From Ziziphus jujuba (Eukaryota > Streptophyta > Magnoliopsida > Rosales > Rhamnaceae), in assembly GCF_031755915.1 (NCBI RefSeq), contig NC_083383.1:29263501-29327500 (forward strand): DNA of 64,000 nt. The letters run 5' to 3'. The translations under genes and the position numbers were made by a program. This document shows, piece after piece, positions 1 through 13,189 of this stretch. The notes beneath the pieces are model-generated. The model made no database searches and was not told the origin of the DNA. It saw only the letters and a list, made by a program, of their open reading frames with translations. How positions within the stretch are numbered: position 1 is the stretch's first letter; each line of letters opens with the position of its first letter.

Positions 1-54
1 GTCCATTTAAATTAAATTTAGTAGGGTCCCCAAATTGTCATCCTCAGAATACTA

Positions 55-98
<44 letters not shown>

Positions 99-1773
99 GT
101 AAAGATGTGGGCCATGTGTTCTAATATTCGGAGGCGGAGCCCACTATTTGGGGAATGGTGTGAAAATGGAAATTTATTACAGTCTTCGCACGTCTCTTTT
201 TTTAGCGACAATAGGATGAGGTATGTGTATGTGTTCGGCTAAAAATTAAAACAAAGAAAAAGAAAAAAAAAAAAAAAGTCTTTTATCTTTGGAGCCAAGC
301 AACCTAAAATTCACCTAAACAAAACTTATTATATAATATATAATACATTTAAAAAAATAGCAAGTGTTCCACAAAATTGACTAACAATTTTAACACATGC
401 TACACAAGGAGAGAAAAGGATGTATCTGAATTTTGTAAATTTTTTGTTTTTTGTTAGACGTGGGCGATTGGGCATCAAGATTAACCCTCCCTCTTTTTTT
501 TTTTTTTGGGTGGAAAAGATTGATCCTCCCTTAAAAAAATTATATTCTGCCTCGAAAATCTTGTACAAGTGAAGGTCACAAACTATGAGTTATGGCTTGT
601 GGGGAGGAGGGTCCTTTTATGTGCCCTGTGCTTTTTTTTTTCTTTTTTCTTTTTTCCCCAGTGAGGTTCAAAATTATTTGCAGAAACAAACGCACCCCAA
701 GTTATATCCAATTAGACAAAATAAGAATATCTCAAATATTGGAATTGGATGCGATCCAATAATAATTGTTTTATTCATATTCTGAAGATTCATTGGTGGA
801 ATTGGATACGACCTTTATACTGGAAAGGATCTTTTTAGTAATTAAAAAAATATTATCCAATTCGAACTGTTAATTTTACCGTTGGTTTTATCTCTAACGT
901 CCAAAATTGACTGCAAATTTCACAGTTTCTGAGATTTGATAGGGAGGGGCCATCTTATTTAACCCCTTTGGGCGTTTTATCATGATTAGGGGTTCTCACT
1001 TGTAATTGTCTTTGAAAAGAAATATGCATTCGATTGCAGATAGTAAGTTGTTTGGATTGTAATGATGAATCTCAATGGTGGGACCCTTTAGGCAGGTCTC
1101 GCAACCAACCCCAAATGTAGGTCCCACATAGATGTCAATCGGGGCCCATACAAATCATCCCAATCCAAGAAACTTGACTCTTGACTAATCAGACTCATTT
1201 AAGTTGAAACCCTAAAATTGAGGACCGCAAGCCCTGGCCATAGGTCTTAATCTGACTAAACTTATGAGCTTATGCTTAAATTCAAGAATCGTAAGTCTTA
1301 AGCTTTTGCTTTTATTGATATCTTTGAAATGATTGCTCTGCCCCCACTCCATTTCCCTATTGAATCTCTTAAGTTACTTGTCAAATGGACAGGAAATGGC
1401 AGGAAAAGTGATTTTTTTTTTTTTTTTTTGGGGTGAAAATCTTTATAGCATTAATACCGACTCTAAAAGCTTAAATGGTTAAACGGTGATGGTGAATTTA
1501 TTGTGTACATGTAACTAGTATCCTAGTATTCCTTCAATTGTAGGCCATTTTAGTGTAAATTTTTTTAAATAGGTGATAATGTTATTTGAATTTTAATTTT
1601 AAAGATTAAATTAAATTATAATTGATCTCAAAACTTTAAACGTTAAAAAATGAATTTAAATTGCTTTTAAAAATATTTAGATAATTTTAAAATAATGCTT
1701 CAAACCTTTAAAAGCATTTCTAACCACAACACTTTTGGAGAAGTAGAGAGTGACTTCTTTTATAAAGCACTTG

Positions 1774-1806
<33 letters not shown>

Positions 1807-2423
1807 ATGCCAAGTAAGATATGTATAACTAGCTAGTGGCTTTCAACAACCATGCCAATTCCAATCAGTTCCACTCCCACCATTTTCACAAACAATCCCC
1901 TAGAAGCTAAAGCCAAAATGGTAGTGGCTCAACTATTGCAAACGGGCCGCATGGGAGCTAAACAGGAGACAAATGTATTAGAACCGGCCAAGGTGCATAG
2001 ATCTCTGCTCATTGAATAAACAGGGAAACGAATCAATCATATGGTCTTGTTCCTTCAACCGACAACAAAGAAAGTAAATTTTCCACTAAGAAAAATGAAA
2101 AAGAAAAAAAGTTGCAAGTATTTAAATGTTACAAGTACTACAGATGATTCAAGTAGCTCATAACAGAGTACAACTTCAAAAGCCACCTAACCTTGCTGTT
2201 GAATTGAAAAGGTGGAGTCCATAGAGCCAAGAAAATCATGTTGAATTGGGTAAGGATAATTTCTTCATTGAATCGAATGGGGCCAGGTAGGATGCTCAAG
2301 ATCATAGCAGGCAGGTTTGCGGAAGGAGGCTGCTGATTAGGTTCAAACCCTTTCCCTTGTGATAGCATGAAAAAAAACAAAGCGCAATCAATGTAGATGA
2401 GATGACAGGACTAAAAAGATCCA
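1..2423. other. Intergenic, no gene seen
   Basis: This is AT-rich sequence downstream of the WD40 gene. It holds a (TA)n tract at about 51-95, poly-A/T runs, and near 1690-1815 a stretch with words such as AGCACTTGA and CTATGCCAA that resemble hAT-type MITE ends. The short open frames here are low-complexity and resemble no protein family. Confidence 0.6.
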
Positions 2424-5400
2424 TTAACAAACAAAATCTTTTGAAGAGTCCATTTCGCTTTCTTTGGCTACAACATCAGCCACAAAGATGCTACCCGAGT
2501 CGCACCATCCGCCAAGAACATCCCTGTTGTAGCACTGAAAATAATGCATAAAATTGTGAGATTCCATTTTCAAGTTTCCATCAGACAGTAAGCTGTCACT
2601 AAAGTTACATGAAATGCATCTAATTTTATGTAGAATATGAAACAAAATATCATTACTCTCTAAGTTAGTTCTTGGTTAACGTCTAGGTCCACTTGGGTAG
2701 ATTAAGCTTTAGTGATATGTAAAAATAATTCATCATAGCCATTCTACGAAAAACTCTCGACTTTCACTCACTTGGCTTAAACTCTAGATTATGAGAAGTT
2801 ATGCTCCAAAATGGAAACCAATTTCCAGCTATGTTTGCTTGATTTGATTCAATTTTCACCAAAGAACAAGAATAAAGATGCTCATTATAACCAAATTAAT
2901 CGAAATTGTCGGGGAAACAACTTAGCCTTTTTGTTTAACGGGATGACTTAAGCCACTTATCGATCAGGTGTGTAAAACTGCATAAAATGTTAAGTGGCAT
3001 ATACCTTGCCAAAGCCAAGCCAGTTTGAGTCTCCTCTAAATGAAAAAACCCGACTGCTTTCTTTCCAATTTCCACAAAACACCTGCAAATACATATTTGT
3101 TGTATCAAAATTTTAACAACCAATGATAATCAAGCCAAATGCTTTAGAACTCAAGTACAAAAAGATATCAAAATGATAGATCTACAAAGTAAGCACCACA
3201 AGCCACCAAGTTCCCACAGCCATTGTTCTGGCACATGCATTTTGAAGGTTTCTTTTCCCATTTGCATCATAGAGCAAGTCTAATTCAAAGCACTTGGCAT
3301 TGCTCTACGTTCTGTGAAGAAAAGATAAACCAATATATCTGGTAACTGGTATCTTTCTTTATAACTTGTCCAGATTGTGAAGGCTAGGCAAGTTTTGCTT
3401 TTAGACTTACAATGTTTTGCATTAGACAGTTTGCATTTTTTATCTTTCCAGCTTTGGATCATGGCTCAAATTCGAAGTACCCATTGACACAGTCAAAATA
3501 TGAAGGCTTACAGTTTGAAAGGAAATTGACAGATTGATGGAGGGACAATTACCAAAAAATTTCCAAAAAGCAATTGTATTTGCCACTTTCTATGGAAGAA
3601 TTTCTTAAAGAATCATTTGAACATAAAAGGAGTTGCAACTAAAGAAATTTTTTAATTTTTTATCTCATGTAAACTTTTTAAATGAACATGTCTCCTCAAG
3701 CATGAATCAATGTCATAATAGCCTAGGCCTCTACGAGTAACCAAATGAACCATTTAGTACACAGTTTTATAGTATCTCTTTTCATTTATAATAAAGTAGG
3801 GAATCAAAATAATGCTTTGAAAAACATAATTTGATCAAGCAGCGGGATAACAAATGGAAGAACTCATATGGTGGTATAAGGATGATAGAAGTAAAGCAGC
3901 AATATTTCATCAGAAATTGAAGGTATCAAGTAAAGGTTAGGAAAATAAACAAATAAATAATTCACCTCGTAATCAACCCCTTGCACATAGATATAGTCTG
4001 AATCGATTGAGGAGAAAGCAAGTCCAGTTATCTGCCATACCAATGAAAAAACATGTTATCTCTGGGAGCAATATAAAGGCCAAAAATATGTAAAAGAAAG
4101 AATTTTTGTAGCTTGAACAAAGTAGTAGGAATTCAGTAACTTTAGCATGGCAACCATTCACATTTTGGTATTTCCCTTAAGAATCACACTAATTTTGATT
4201 CCATTATAAAATAATTTTAAAGCCATACAGGATACTCAAATAGGCTTATGTATAATTGCAATTGACAAGCACACTAAGTCAGTATGGGACACAGAATGAG
4301 GGAAAACATCAGAATTTGACACATACGCATTACACATATAAATAGAGTGGGAGCTTAAACAAGAACAAGAAATCGGAAAAACCATGCTATTATCTAACAT
4401 AACTGACCTCATATTTTGAGCAATGCACCCATCTTGATAGTGCAGACCATCTACGTTCAAGATATAAAACACATCAGATTCTCATTCTGTGCAACATCAA
4501 GAAACAATGAGTTTCCATTTCCTTGATCTCTCTTGTCTGGGCTTAAATGGAGCACATAGAGTTACTTATTATTAAGCATGTGCAAAAAAGATAAGTCTGC
4601 AATTTTAAGACTGCTGGATCTTATATAAGTGTGTGTGCCTACTCTAGAGTACGTAATCTTAATACATGTTAATTTTCACTTATTTCTATTTAATTTAATA
4701 GTATGAGGAAGGAAAAAAAATAAAGAAAGAAAGAAAACAAAACAAAAGCCCTTGATTTAAAAGCGGTATACAGATGCATTACTCACAGCAACTTCTCAAT
4801 TCCAAGTCTAAAGTCAGGGGAGAGTAGACACTTTGTTATTCTTCAGGGTCATGTTTCTTTTTAAGTTTTTAATCATTTCTAGGTACATGGATGGTGTAAA
4901 AAATGCATATCCCAATTTGGCAATTTTTTTCTACAAATTTTATTACTCGAAAAATAGAAAAGAACTACTCCCGGCAGATATAATTCACTTGCGTTGATTA
5001 TGGAAACAAATCTTTTCCAGTAAAATAGTTCAAAGGTACTAACCTGCGAGGATCATAGATAGTCACGGTACGATCAGCTCCACCTGCTGCAATATTACCA
5101 GTTGGAGAGCCGCAGACAGCATAGTAAACATCACCAAGAGAACCGGAGATTCGTTGTAGACAACCGCCATTTTCTTTCATTCTCAAGTCCCATATTGACA
5201 GCTACAAATATTCCAACAGATGAATGAGCAGTAAAAGCAAATAATCTGGAGAACCAAGCTAAGAATAGTGTTGGAATAACTAAAATCATACCTGGCAACC
5301 TTCAGCAATGGCTAATACAGAATTTTCATTGCCAGTATACATATTTGGTAGAAAGTTTAAAGATGATGGATACAAGAGTCTGAAAAAGTGGGCACATCAA

Positions 5401-7976
5401 AGAAGATCAAGAAGACTTGCCAACATATAGGTAATGCAACATAAGCTATCTATATAAATATACAATTGCAGAACCTGTGAAGTTGAGTATTATGCAATCA
5501 AAGTAAGCCACCAAGACGAAATACTAAATGCAAGAGAAATGCATACACTATTGACTAATTATAACATCTTTCAGGAGTAAGAAAGAAAAGATTCAAGCAC
5601 CAAGTGTACCACTTACGTCCGTAATGTCAGCACATGTATATCCTGATCATAAATATCAACAGTTTTGCATAAGCTACGTGCCACAGCTGCCTGGACAATA
5701 AAAAGATAAATATATAGCTGGCCAGAGCCTGTAACTTCTGATTCAGTTAATTTAACGCGTCAAATTGGAGTACTTGAAATTAATATAGAGTCAAAAATAT
5801 ATAGGTGTAAAGAACTATTCACATTAATCCATGGTTAATTTGCAAGAAGAACTTGTGTTTTTGCATAGGAGCTTTCTCAAGATGCAGTTTGATGGCGAAA
5901 CATAATACATATCAGGCCCAATAAGACGAGCAGATTTAGCTCTTCATGCCTCACTGGAGGATTAACGCAATAATTGGTAAAAGGAAGAAGGTGAAGTTAA
6001 GGTTTGCTAACAATAGATAAACCAACTCCAAGGACTTTCATTTCAACCTTCTCCATATAATAGCATTAGTTGATTGATCCCACTCCCACCATGGACTAAC
6101 TACTTGACAGCAAGAAACTAACTATTGTCAGATATCCATTATAGAAAATATAATTAGCAATATAATCAAGAATTAAAAATAGTCCAATCAATATATCTAA
6201 CAAGATTTAACTTTAGAAGACCAGTCTCTTGCTAACTACTCAGATGTCATTTAATACCCTAAACCAACATTAACCATCTTTAAGTAAATAAACTAACTAG
6301 TATCTACATACCATAGACCATTGAGTTGGACTGAAACAGACCCCTGCCCAGCTACTTTCTCCAACACCAGAATCACGAGGCAAGACTGTATATGTAAGCC
6401 TATCAACATCTGACAATTGATCAGTATGTAAGAGACTCCAGTCAATAAACTGTTTCTCAAAAAATATTGCCTAGGAAAATTTCATGAAGAAAGATCACCA
6501 AGTGACTTTTTATTTTTTATTTTTTCCCTATTAAGTATATAAAACAAGAAATATTAGCTGCATTATATAATTCTTCAAAAAAGAAACATCGGCAGCATTA
6601 TAGATTCAATAATGAGAACGTACCTTTACCAGTGGTGTCTAATTTGGATACAATAAGATGACCATAAGCATCAACACTTCCCAACATTAAATAGTCATTG
6701 CCTGGAATTCAGATAAATATAGTGATTATGCATAAGCATTTATTCCACTGAAATATTGATTACTTCTAGGTTCTAGGTTCAAACTATTATGATGATAAGC
6801 ATTTTGAGAACATTAACCCACCGCACAATGACCTATGAACAGTATGAATAGCTTATGATGACCAACATATATAAATGCTTACTACTTCTGCTCCCATCTC
6901 ATGGTTGTATTGAAGAATGATAGTGAAAATATGTAAAAAGGTTTTTAAGATATTAATTTCTTCGTGTGCATAAATTTCTTGATATTCACTGCAAGATTTT
7001 CAGCCTCAATATTCTCAATACAACAGGCACTTACTGTCAGTTTCAGCGAGCACTATACTCTGAATTTCCGAACGGTGAGGACAGCGGTTAACTAAGAAAG
7101 ATTCCATAACCTTCAAGAGTTCAGATAATAGATGACTAGATTAATGCATAGTATCCAAAGTAGTAATACAAGCAAATATAGGCCCTTTATGTTTAATAAA
7201 TGATAAACCCAATGAGATCTAGACCCACACAGCTTTAAGTTGTGAGATCTCATACCTGTGTATGTATGGGGATTAATAAGCTTTCCTTTCCTTTGCTGAC
7301 CAAAGAATCTTCCAATGGAATCTATAGATAGAGAGAGAGATCATCTGTAAGCAATAATATATCAAAGGACCAATGCTGCTTAAGCAACAACGAAATTATT
7401 GTTTATTTATTTATTGTTATTATTATTATTATTATTACTATTTTTACAGTGAATCAGCTCATTATCTCGTAAAAAATAAAAAATCTAGTCTGCTTGCACT
7501 ACCAAGTCCAAGACTTTTATGCTCTTCTTTAATAATACATTGAACAATAGGATCCCATTCCAAAGCATTTTCATTTGAGTTCTATTCTTTCAACCAATTT
7601 TGCATTTTGCAATGGGTTGAAGCCCACTGGCCCTTGACAACATTTCCCTTTTTGAACATGGTAATCAATAAAAATTCCAAATCTTCAACTTTCCTATTAG
7701 CATTAGGAAAAACAAAATAGAACAGGATATCACTAGAGATTACTAGAGATTTTTAATTATCACGATTGCATTTCTGAAATGAGGGGTTATTTTTCAAATA
7801 AAATTAATGTAAAATTTGAAAGCTTTTCAATTATTCGTTATATTTATAAATTTGTAAACTTTGTCAAAGTCCCTACATAGCAATCTCAACGATTGAACTT
7901 ATTACATGATATTTGAACCCTTTAAACCTATCTAAACAACTTTATTCGTCTTAATTTCGCGTTACATGAAATTATT

Positions 7977-8007
<31 letters not shown>

Positions 8008-8279
8008 AAAGAAGAAAGAGTAGAATACCCGAAGTTTGTAAACATGGCAACCGGAAGCAACATAGACCCAACAAGAGGAACCGTCACTGGTAACCTGAGG
8101 CAAGAAAATCAGAACTGAGATAGAAAGACTTGGGGAGAGTGAGGGTTTAGGGTTTAGTTGAGAAGTAGAAGGTAAGATACATGGAGGGCGAGGCGAGTAG
8201 ATTGAAGGTTTCCAGGAGAAGGATTGGAGATGAGAGTGGACGGAATCACCGCTTTCCGAAGACTCTTCGCTTCCAACAT
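2424..8279 (-). CDS. WD40-repeat (transducin-like) protein, 13 exons, 366 aa
   Basis: Exons (minus strand, first to last) are 8181-8279, 8029-8094, 7256-7321, 7035-7110, 6624-6701, 6312-6409, 5617-5690, 5292-5379, 5044-5201, 4408-4450, 3966-4031, 3005-3082 and 2424-2534. All introns are GT-AG, and the exons sum to 1101 nt with no internal stop. The clearest blade is in exon 9: SIWDLR followed about 30 residues later by GGADRTVTIYDPRR, the typical GxxD...(V/I)xxWD-like pattern. Exon 7 gives KTVDIYD, and the last exon gives GGWCDSGSIFVADV. The remaining segments look like weaker beta-propeller blades. No signal peptide or membrane segment was seen. WD40 propellers are scaffolds, so no biochemical role can be read from the sequence, and I do not recognise the exact orthologue. 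The start was chosen because it is the first ATG of the purine-rich leader and opens exon 1. Confidence 0.85.
8143..8157. promoter_or_regulatory. Double telo-box in intron 1 of the WD40 gene
   Basis: The plus strand reads GGGTTTAGGGTTTAG, that is AAACCCTAAACCC on the gene's own strand, about 25 bp into the first intron. Telo-boxes near the 5' end of plant genes are known to accompany genes expressed in dividing cells. That this copy is functional is inference. Confidence 0.4.
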
Positions 8280-10880
8280 CTTCTTCTTCTTTGCTTCTCT
8301 TTTATGCTTCAATGGCCGTGGCGGGAATGCATATGTTTATACGTTCTAAGTGGAGCACTGACAGTAAAAGCTCCGACTGGCGACTGTAAAACCGACAACA
8401 ACGACGACCACAGGTACCAATACAAAAATGAAATAATACTAATAATCATGTTAATTAATTGTTGAATTGGCTTATAAATCCTTCTCTCTTTTTTTATTTT
8501 TTATTTTTTTCCTTTTTTAGAAAATACACATATATTTCAAAAAGTACAATTTAAAACTTGAAAATTAAAAGAAAAACCTTGACTTTATTAGATTAATTGA
8601 AATAAAATTTGTAAGTATGTGCAAAAGAGTTGTACCTTCTAAAAAAAAAAAAATCAACTTTAATTGTATTGGGAAAAAAATATTTGATTAAATATTTAAT
8701 AAATTATTATTTTATAATTATTATATAAGTAAAAATTAGTATTTAATTATATGATTCAAAATCAATTTTTAATTATGGTAAATTTCAATTGATGTTATAG
8801 TCCCTTTGCTTGTATTATTATTTTATGTAATATATATTATTAAATTTTTTATTATATATCTAATATATATTATTAAATATTTTTAATATAATTTTTACTT
8901 CTCATCACAACTACCACAACGTTCATCTAAAAAAAGCTATTGTAAATTTTTTAATAAAAGGTTAAAATTAGTATTTTAATTATAAATAATTAAAAAAATT
9001 ACAATCAATATTTTAAAACTGCTCTTCAAAACAAGCCATAAATAATAGAATATTGTAAATTCAAAACTTTTAGCTTTAACCATACACTTCGGGCATGTCC
9101 ATTTTACAAAACAATTTTTAAAATAGTCTTTAAAACATATATAAATTAAAAAAAAAAAATCTAAAACACAAGTATATAAAAGGATTAAAACATTTATTTT
9201 ATATAGATATATACCATATTTAGTTAGAGCATTTCCAATTGCTCTTCCTATTAGATTCTATATAGTATTAATTTTGAAAAGTATTAATGCTTATGTGATA
9301 TTTTTTCTATTTAATAGATAATGTTTTCGACAATTTCTCTCCACCAATTGATTCTGTTTAAAATGTCATAAAATACTAATGTGTAATTTTTTATTTTAAA
9401 ATTATATCTAATTAAAAAAATCAAAAGCACATATAAAAATTATTTTTTTAATAAAAATCAATAAAAATAAATATAATATTGACTCAGCCTGTCAAACAAA
9501 ACTTCTTTCCAGAAGTAAATAATATCCTTCATAATGTCTATTTCTTTTATTGCCATATCAGCTTGACAAAACTAATGCACAAAATCATTGAAGAAATTTT
9601 TTTTAAAATCCTATCTATTTATCTGATAAATAATTTTTAAATGTACAAAATCTATATACAAAGTTATTGAAGATTCTTTTAGACTTAAATAACATTTATC
9701 TTATTTTATTAAATATGATTATTACATTTTTATTTATCCCATCAATCCATATTAATCCAATAGTTATTAAAGATAAATTTCACTTGAAATTAACTTAGAT
9801 ACAAATATGAATAATAATTACCATCTTCAAAAACAAATATTCTCTTTACCTACATTCTTATAAAATACTTTTGAATATATTATCAAACATATTTTTAAAT
9901 TTAAAGTACAGAATCAAATTTATTATTTTCATTTACAAGATTAATTTATAAAAATTATTTTTAAAAACATTACCGCCCTGAGTAATTTTAGATCCTTTGC
10001 TTATAAATTTTAGAGCTCCAAAATAAATTCCAAACGAAACCTTTTTACTCTTTTATAAAATTGGAATCCTTTTGCTCTCTATATTAATTCAACATTAACC
10101 ATTTTACTAATAACTTATCATCGGACCTACTTCACTATTATTTCGTCTTCACTTTTATATTGACCATTTTACTAATACAATGCCAGCAGACAAGAACTTC
10201 ATATTTCACTCTTATTTTAGGTTGACATCTAAATTGAAGATAAGCTAACAAGATTTTTGTTCTTTTTTCTTTTCTTTTTTTTTTTTTAAAGATGAATTAC
10301 ACGCCTAAATAAGTTCGAACAATAAACCACAAGAACTATTTTTTTTAACCTTTTATCATTGGTTGATTGCGTCGGCGAATCAGTCTATATCTACCAATAT
10401 TTATTATTTTGCACAACCTTCAGATTTTATTTATACCCACCATACTAATTTACTTTTTTTTTTTTTTTGGATAAAAAAAATGCTTTATGATAATATCATA
10501 GGCATACAATATATCGCAATCCTATGCCACAAGACATTACGGCATAAAATCATTCCAGCCAATAACAAAACTTATCAATATTCGAGCCTCAACTAGCTTA
10601 TAGGTATGAAAGTTATAAAACTTCCTTTCGCTAAAGTACCCCTCAATGGTCACTATACTAGTTTACCATTTTCATTCTCCCCTAATGTCATTTTTAACGA
10701 AATTTTCACTTGTCATCATCCATTTCACTTATTTATTTCTTCTTCTGACTTTGACGGTTTTTACTACTTTGCCACTACTCCTTTTTTTATTTCTTCTTCT
10801 GACTTTGACGGTTTTTACTACTTTGCCAATACTCTTTTCTTCTTTTTTTTTTTTTGGGTAAACAATATTTTGTTATCATA
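8280..10880. other. Gene-free AT-rich stretch
   Basis: This is the 5' flank of the WD40 gene followed by very AT-rich DNA. No protein family or RNA gene was recognised. Near its end (10734-10840) a 54-bp segment is repeated in direct orientation. Confidence 0.6.
10734..10842. repeat. 54-bp direct repeat, two copies
   Basis: The block TTTCTTCTTCTGACTTTGAC and the bases that follow it occur twice, the GACTTTGACGG core starting at 10747 and at 10801. The copies are nearly identical over about 40 bp. Open frames across them are repeat artefacts. Confidence 0.75.
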
Positions 10881-10900
10881 CATGCTCTGCAATATGCTAT

Positions 10901-11251
10901 TCTATATTCATATACATTCATCTCCTTGATTGATTGCAGGCAGCAATACTAGCAGAAAGTTGGATGTCAAAACACTGACAATTTAAGTTAAAATCAGAAA
11001 AAAGCTAGACTTACAATTCTATATTCATATACATTCATCTCCTTGATTGATTGCAGGCAGCAATACTAGCAGAAAGTTGGATGTCAAAACACTGACAATT
11101 TAAGTTAAAATCAGAAAAAAGCTAGACTTACAATTCTATATTCATATACATTCATCTCCTTGATTGATTGCAGGCAGCAATACTAGCAGAAAGTTGGATG
11201 TCAAAACACTGACAATTTAAGTTAAAATAAAAAAAAAGCTAGACTTACAAT
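10901..11251. repeat. 117-bp tandem repeat, three near-identical copies
   Basis: Copies start at 10901, 11018 and 11135. The first two appear identical. The third differs by a small change in its A-rich part and diverges at its right edge. The repeated text (GCAGCAATACTAGCAGAAAG...) is homologous to the conserved spacer block at 13190-13400 and 15240-15450 of the neighbouring ncRNA array. It therefore derives from that array and was then amplified locally. Confidence 0.85.
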
Positions 11252-11296
11252 TCTACAACACCATCCTCTTAGACGCTAAAAGGTTGAGTAAATTTT

Positions 11297-11703
11297 GCCC
11301 ACAGAAACTCAGCCCTGTTCAGCATAGTTTTATGAGTGTTTATATATTTTTTGGAAGTGCTTTAGAGGTTCAGAAGCACTTCTAACAAAAATTAGTGAAA
11401 AATAACTTTCTTAAGAAATATTTTAGCAAAAGCTATGCCAAACATAAACAAAACCTCAATGAAATATAACTTCATTGAGTGCAAAAACTTCACTACAAGC
11501 CAGTCAACATCTACCAATTAAAGTACAGACCAACTACATATTATAACACCACCACAACCACCAACAATACCTAAAATAATAATAAGGAAAAGAAAAAGAA
11601 GTAAAAGAAAACAAGCAACAGCCAGTGATAGAAGTCTATTGGAGATGGAAGCTCATCATGTAAATGAAAGCACCTCTGAACATCAAATTTCCGTCATTGG
11701 GCA
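11297..11703 (-). pseudogene. Hairpin unit 10 (type 1), broken by an insertion
   Basis: This is the last unit of the array in the direction of transcription. Its 5' end reads TGCCCAATGACGG, so the C-like box is damaged (ATGACGG). Its 3' end reads CTGTGGGC instead of CTGAGGGC, so the D-like box is lost. An approximately 145-bp MITE-like insertion at 11312-11454 separates the 3' box from its arm. Arm sequence such as CTTCACTACAAGCC is still recognisable. It is probably a dead copy. Confidence 0.55.
11312..11454. mobile_element. MITE-like insertion inside hairpin unit 10
   Basis: The sequence is absent from the two sister units at 13428 and 15474. Its ends form an imperfect inverted repeat: GTTCAGCATAGTTTT at the left, and the complement of AAAAGCTATGCCAAAC at the right. 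An internal AGAAGCACTTCT palindrome is present. CTCA is found at both junctions, consistent with a short target duplication. The TIR style resembles hAT-type MITEs, but the family is not certain. Confidence 0.55.
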
Positions 11704-12104
11704 GAACTACAAGCTTCTCTACATGGGAATAATATTCAGCAAGTAATTAAGGAGAAAATAATCATACATGATTTCGATACAACAAAATTAAGGGGTTATA
11801 TATGAATTCACTAAAAAATAGTAATAATAAAAATAAACAAGCAATTTTCAACAGGTAGAAATTAATCATTCCACTAATACCCTAATAAGATCATATTGCG
11901 CAATGATTTTAAGCAATGGTTATGGATCTAATCAAATTTAAAACCTCAGGCAATAAGAAAAATACTAAATATGCAAGAAAAAACCAGCACCTCAAGAACT
12001 ACTTGAAAAATCAAATTTCCTACTAGTGACAGAAAAAGCAAATAAGATATCAAAACCATTTCTTCAATCCCACTCTAATCCATATCCAAACACACAACAT
12101 TAAA

Positions 12105-12360
12105 GCCCTCAGCAACTTATATCACGATTAGCGATGCTTATGTTTTTCATTTAAAGCCATTTCACATCCCAAATGTAACAATATCCAGCAGCAGCACCAG
12201 TAACAACCCAACCAAAAAAAAAAAACAAAAAACAAAATAAAACAAAAAGCACCATAAAGAGAGCAGATGCCAGTCTTACTGGTACAGATACAGGAAGTGA
12301 AGGCTTATAATGAAATCCAATGCACCTAGCCAAAATAGATTGGGTTTCCATCACTGGGCA
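12105..12360 (-). ncRNA. Hairpin unit 9 (type 2), C/D-box-like ends
   Basis: The minus-strand RNA would start TGCCCAGTGATGG and end GTTGCTGAGGGC. The inner arms pair: TTTCATTATAAGCCTTCAC in the 5' arm matches the complement of the 3' arm, which on the plus strand reads TTTCATTTAAAGCC. The loop holds A-rich sequence and a short CAG run. The box-like ends and arms match those of units 3 and 6. Confidence 0.5.
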
Positions 12361-12579
12361 GACGCTAAAGACAGACGATACTCAAAACATAAATTGAAGG
12401 ACGAAATAGGATTTTACTTGGCTCAAAAACATAAATGAAATTAGAACCATAAAAAAAATAATAATAATAAATAAAATAACAGAATTTGAACAACCATGCT
12501 ACGAACTACAAAAAGGGTTTAGAGTACTGCATTTTAGACAGTGAATGTCAGGCAGTGAACAAAGAAAGATTTCTGAAAA

Positions 12580-12852
12580 GCCCTCAGATCTCATAGCTTG
12601 CTGGTCATTAGGGGCATAGCCACTGAATTTTCAATACGAGCCTCTTCACATCTTCAACCACATTACGAAGAAAGAAAGAAAGATAGAAAGAGAAAAAGGA
12701 AGAGGAAGAGGAAAGATGTTGTTGGGGGGGGGAGGAAGAGAGAGAGAGAGAGAGTAGTAATGGTGGCAACAGCGGCAAAAATGTTAAAAAAAAGCTCAAA
12801 TGTGAAAATTCATGGTACCACTTCCCAGAAAAAAATTATCCATCATAGGGCA
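12580..12852 (-). ncRNA. Hairpin unit 8 (type 3), C/D-box-like ends
   Basis: The minus-strand RNA would start TGCCCTATGATGG and end GAGATCTGAGGGC. The arms share an inverted block, AATTTTCA in the 5' arm and AATTTTCAATACGAGCC read on the plus strand of the 3' arm. The loop carries GA and GGAAGA repeats. Overlapping open frames (12598-12873 and 12608-12799) are low-complexity and not conserved between copies. Confidence 0.5.
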
Positions 12853-13189
12853 AAAGCCATCAATACAACTTAAGTCAAAATCTGGGTCTCAACCAACTAC
12901 ACAACCAAACGGTAGAAACAGAACTGAAACAAACCAACCACAAAAGAAAAAAGAAATTGCATTTTCTACCACCAACAGAGCATCCAGTAATCCACCAAGT
13001 TAAGCACACTGAAGCAGCTATTTTGCATTCAGATCTATATTATTAAACCTCAAATAAAACACAAAAGACATATTCATCTCCATTCACTTGTTTATCACGC
13101 AGCTCATAAAAAATATATACTTTATGCACAAAAATTAACGCATCAAATCTTGAAAAAGAACTTGCAAAAACCAAACTTCTTTATAAACA

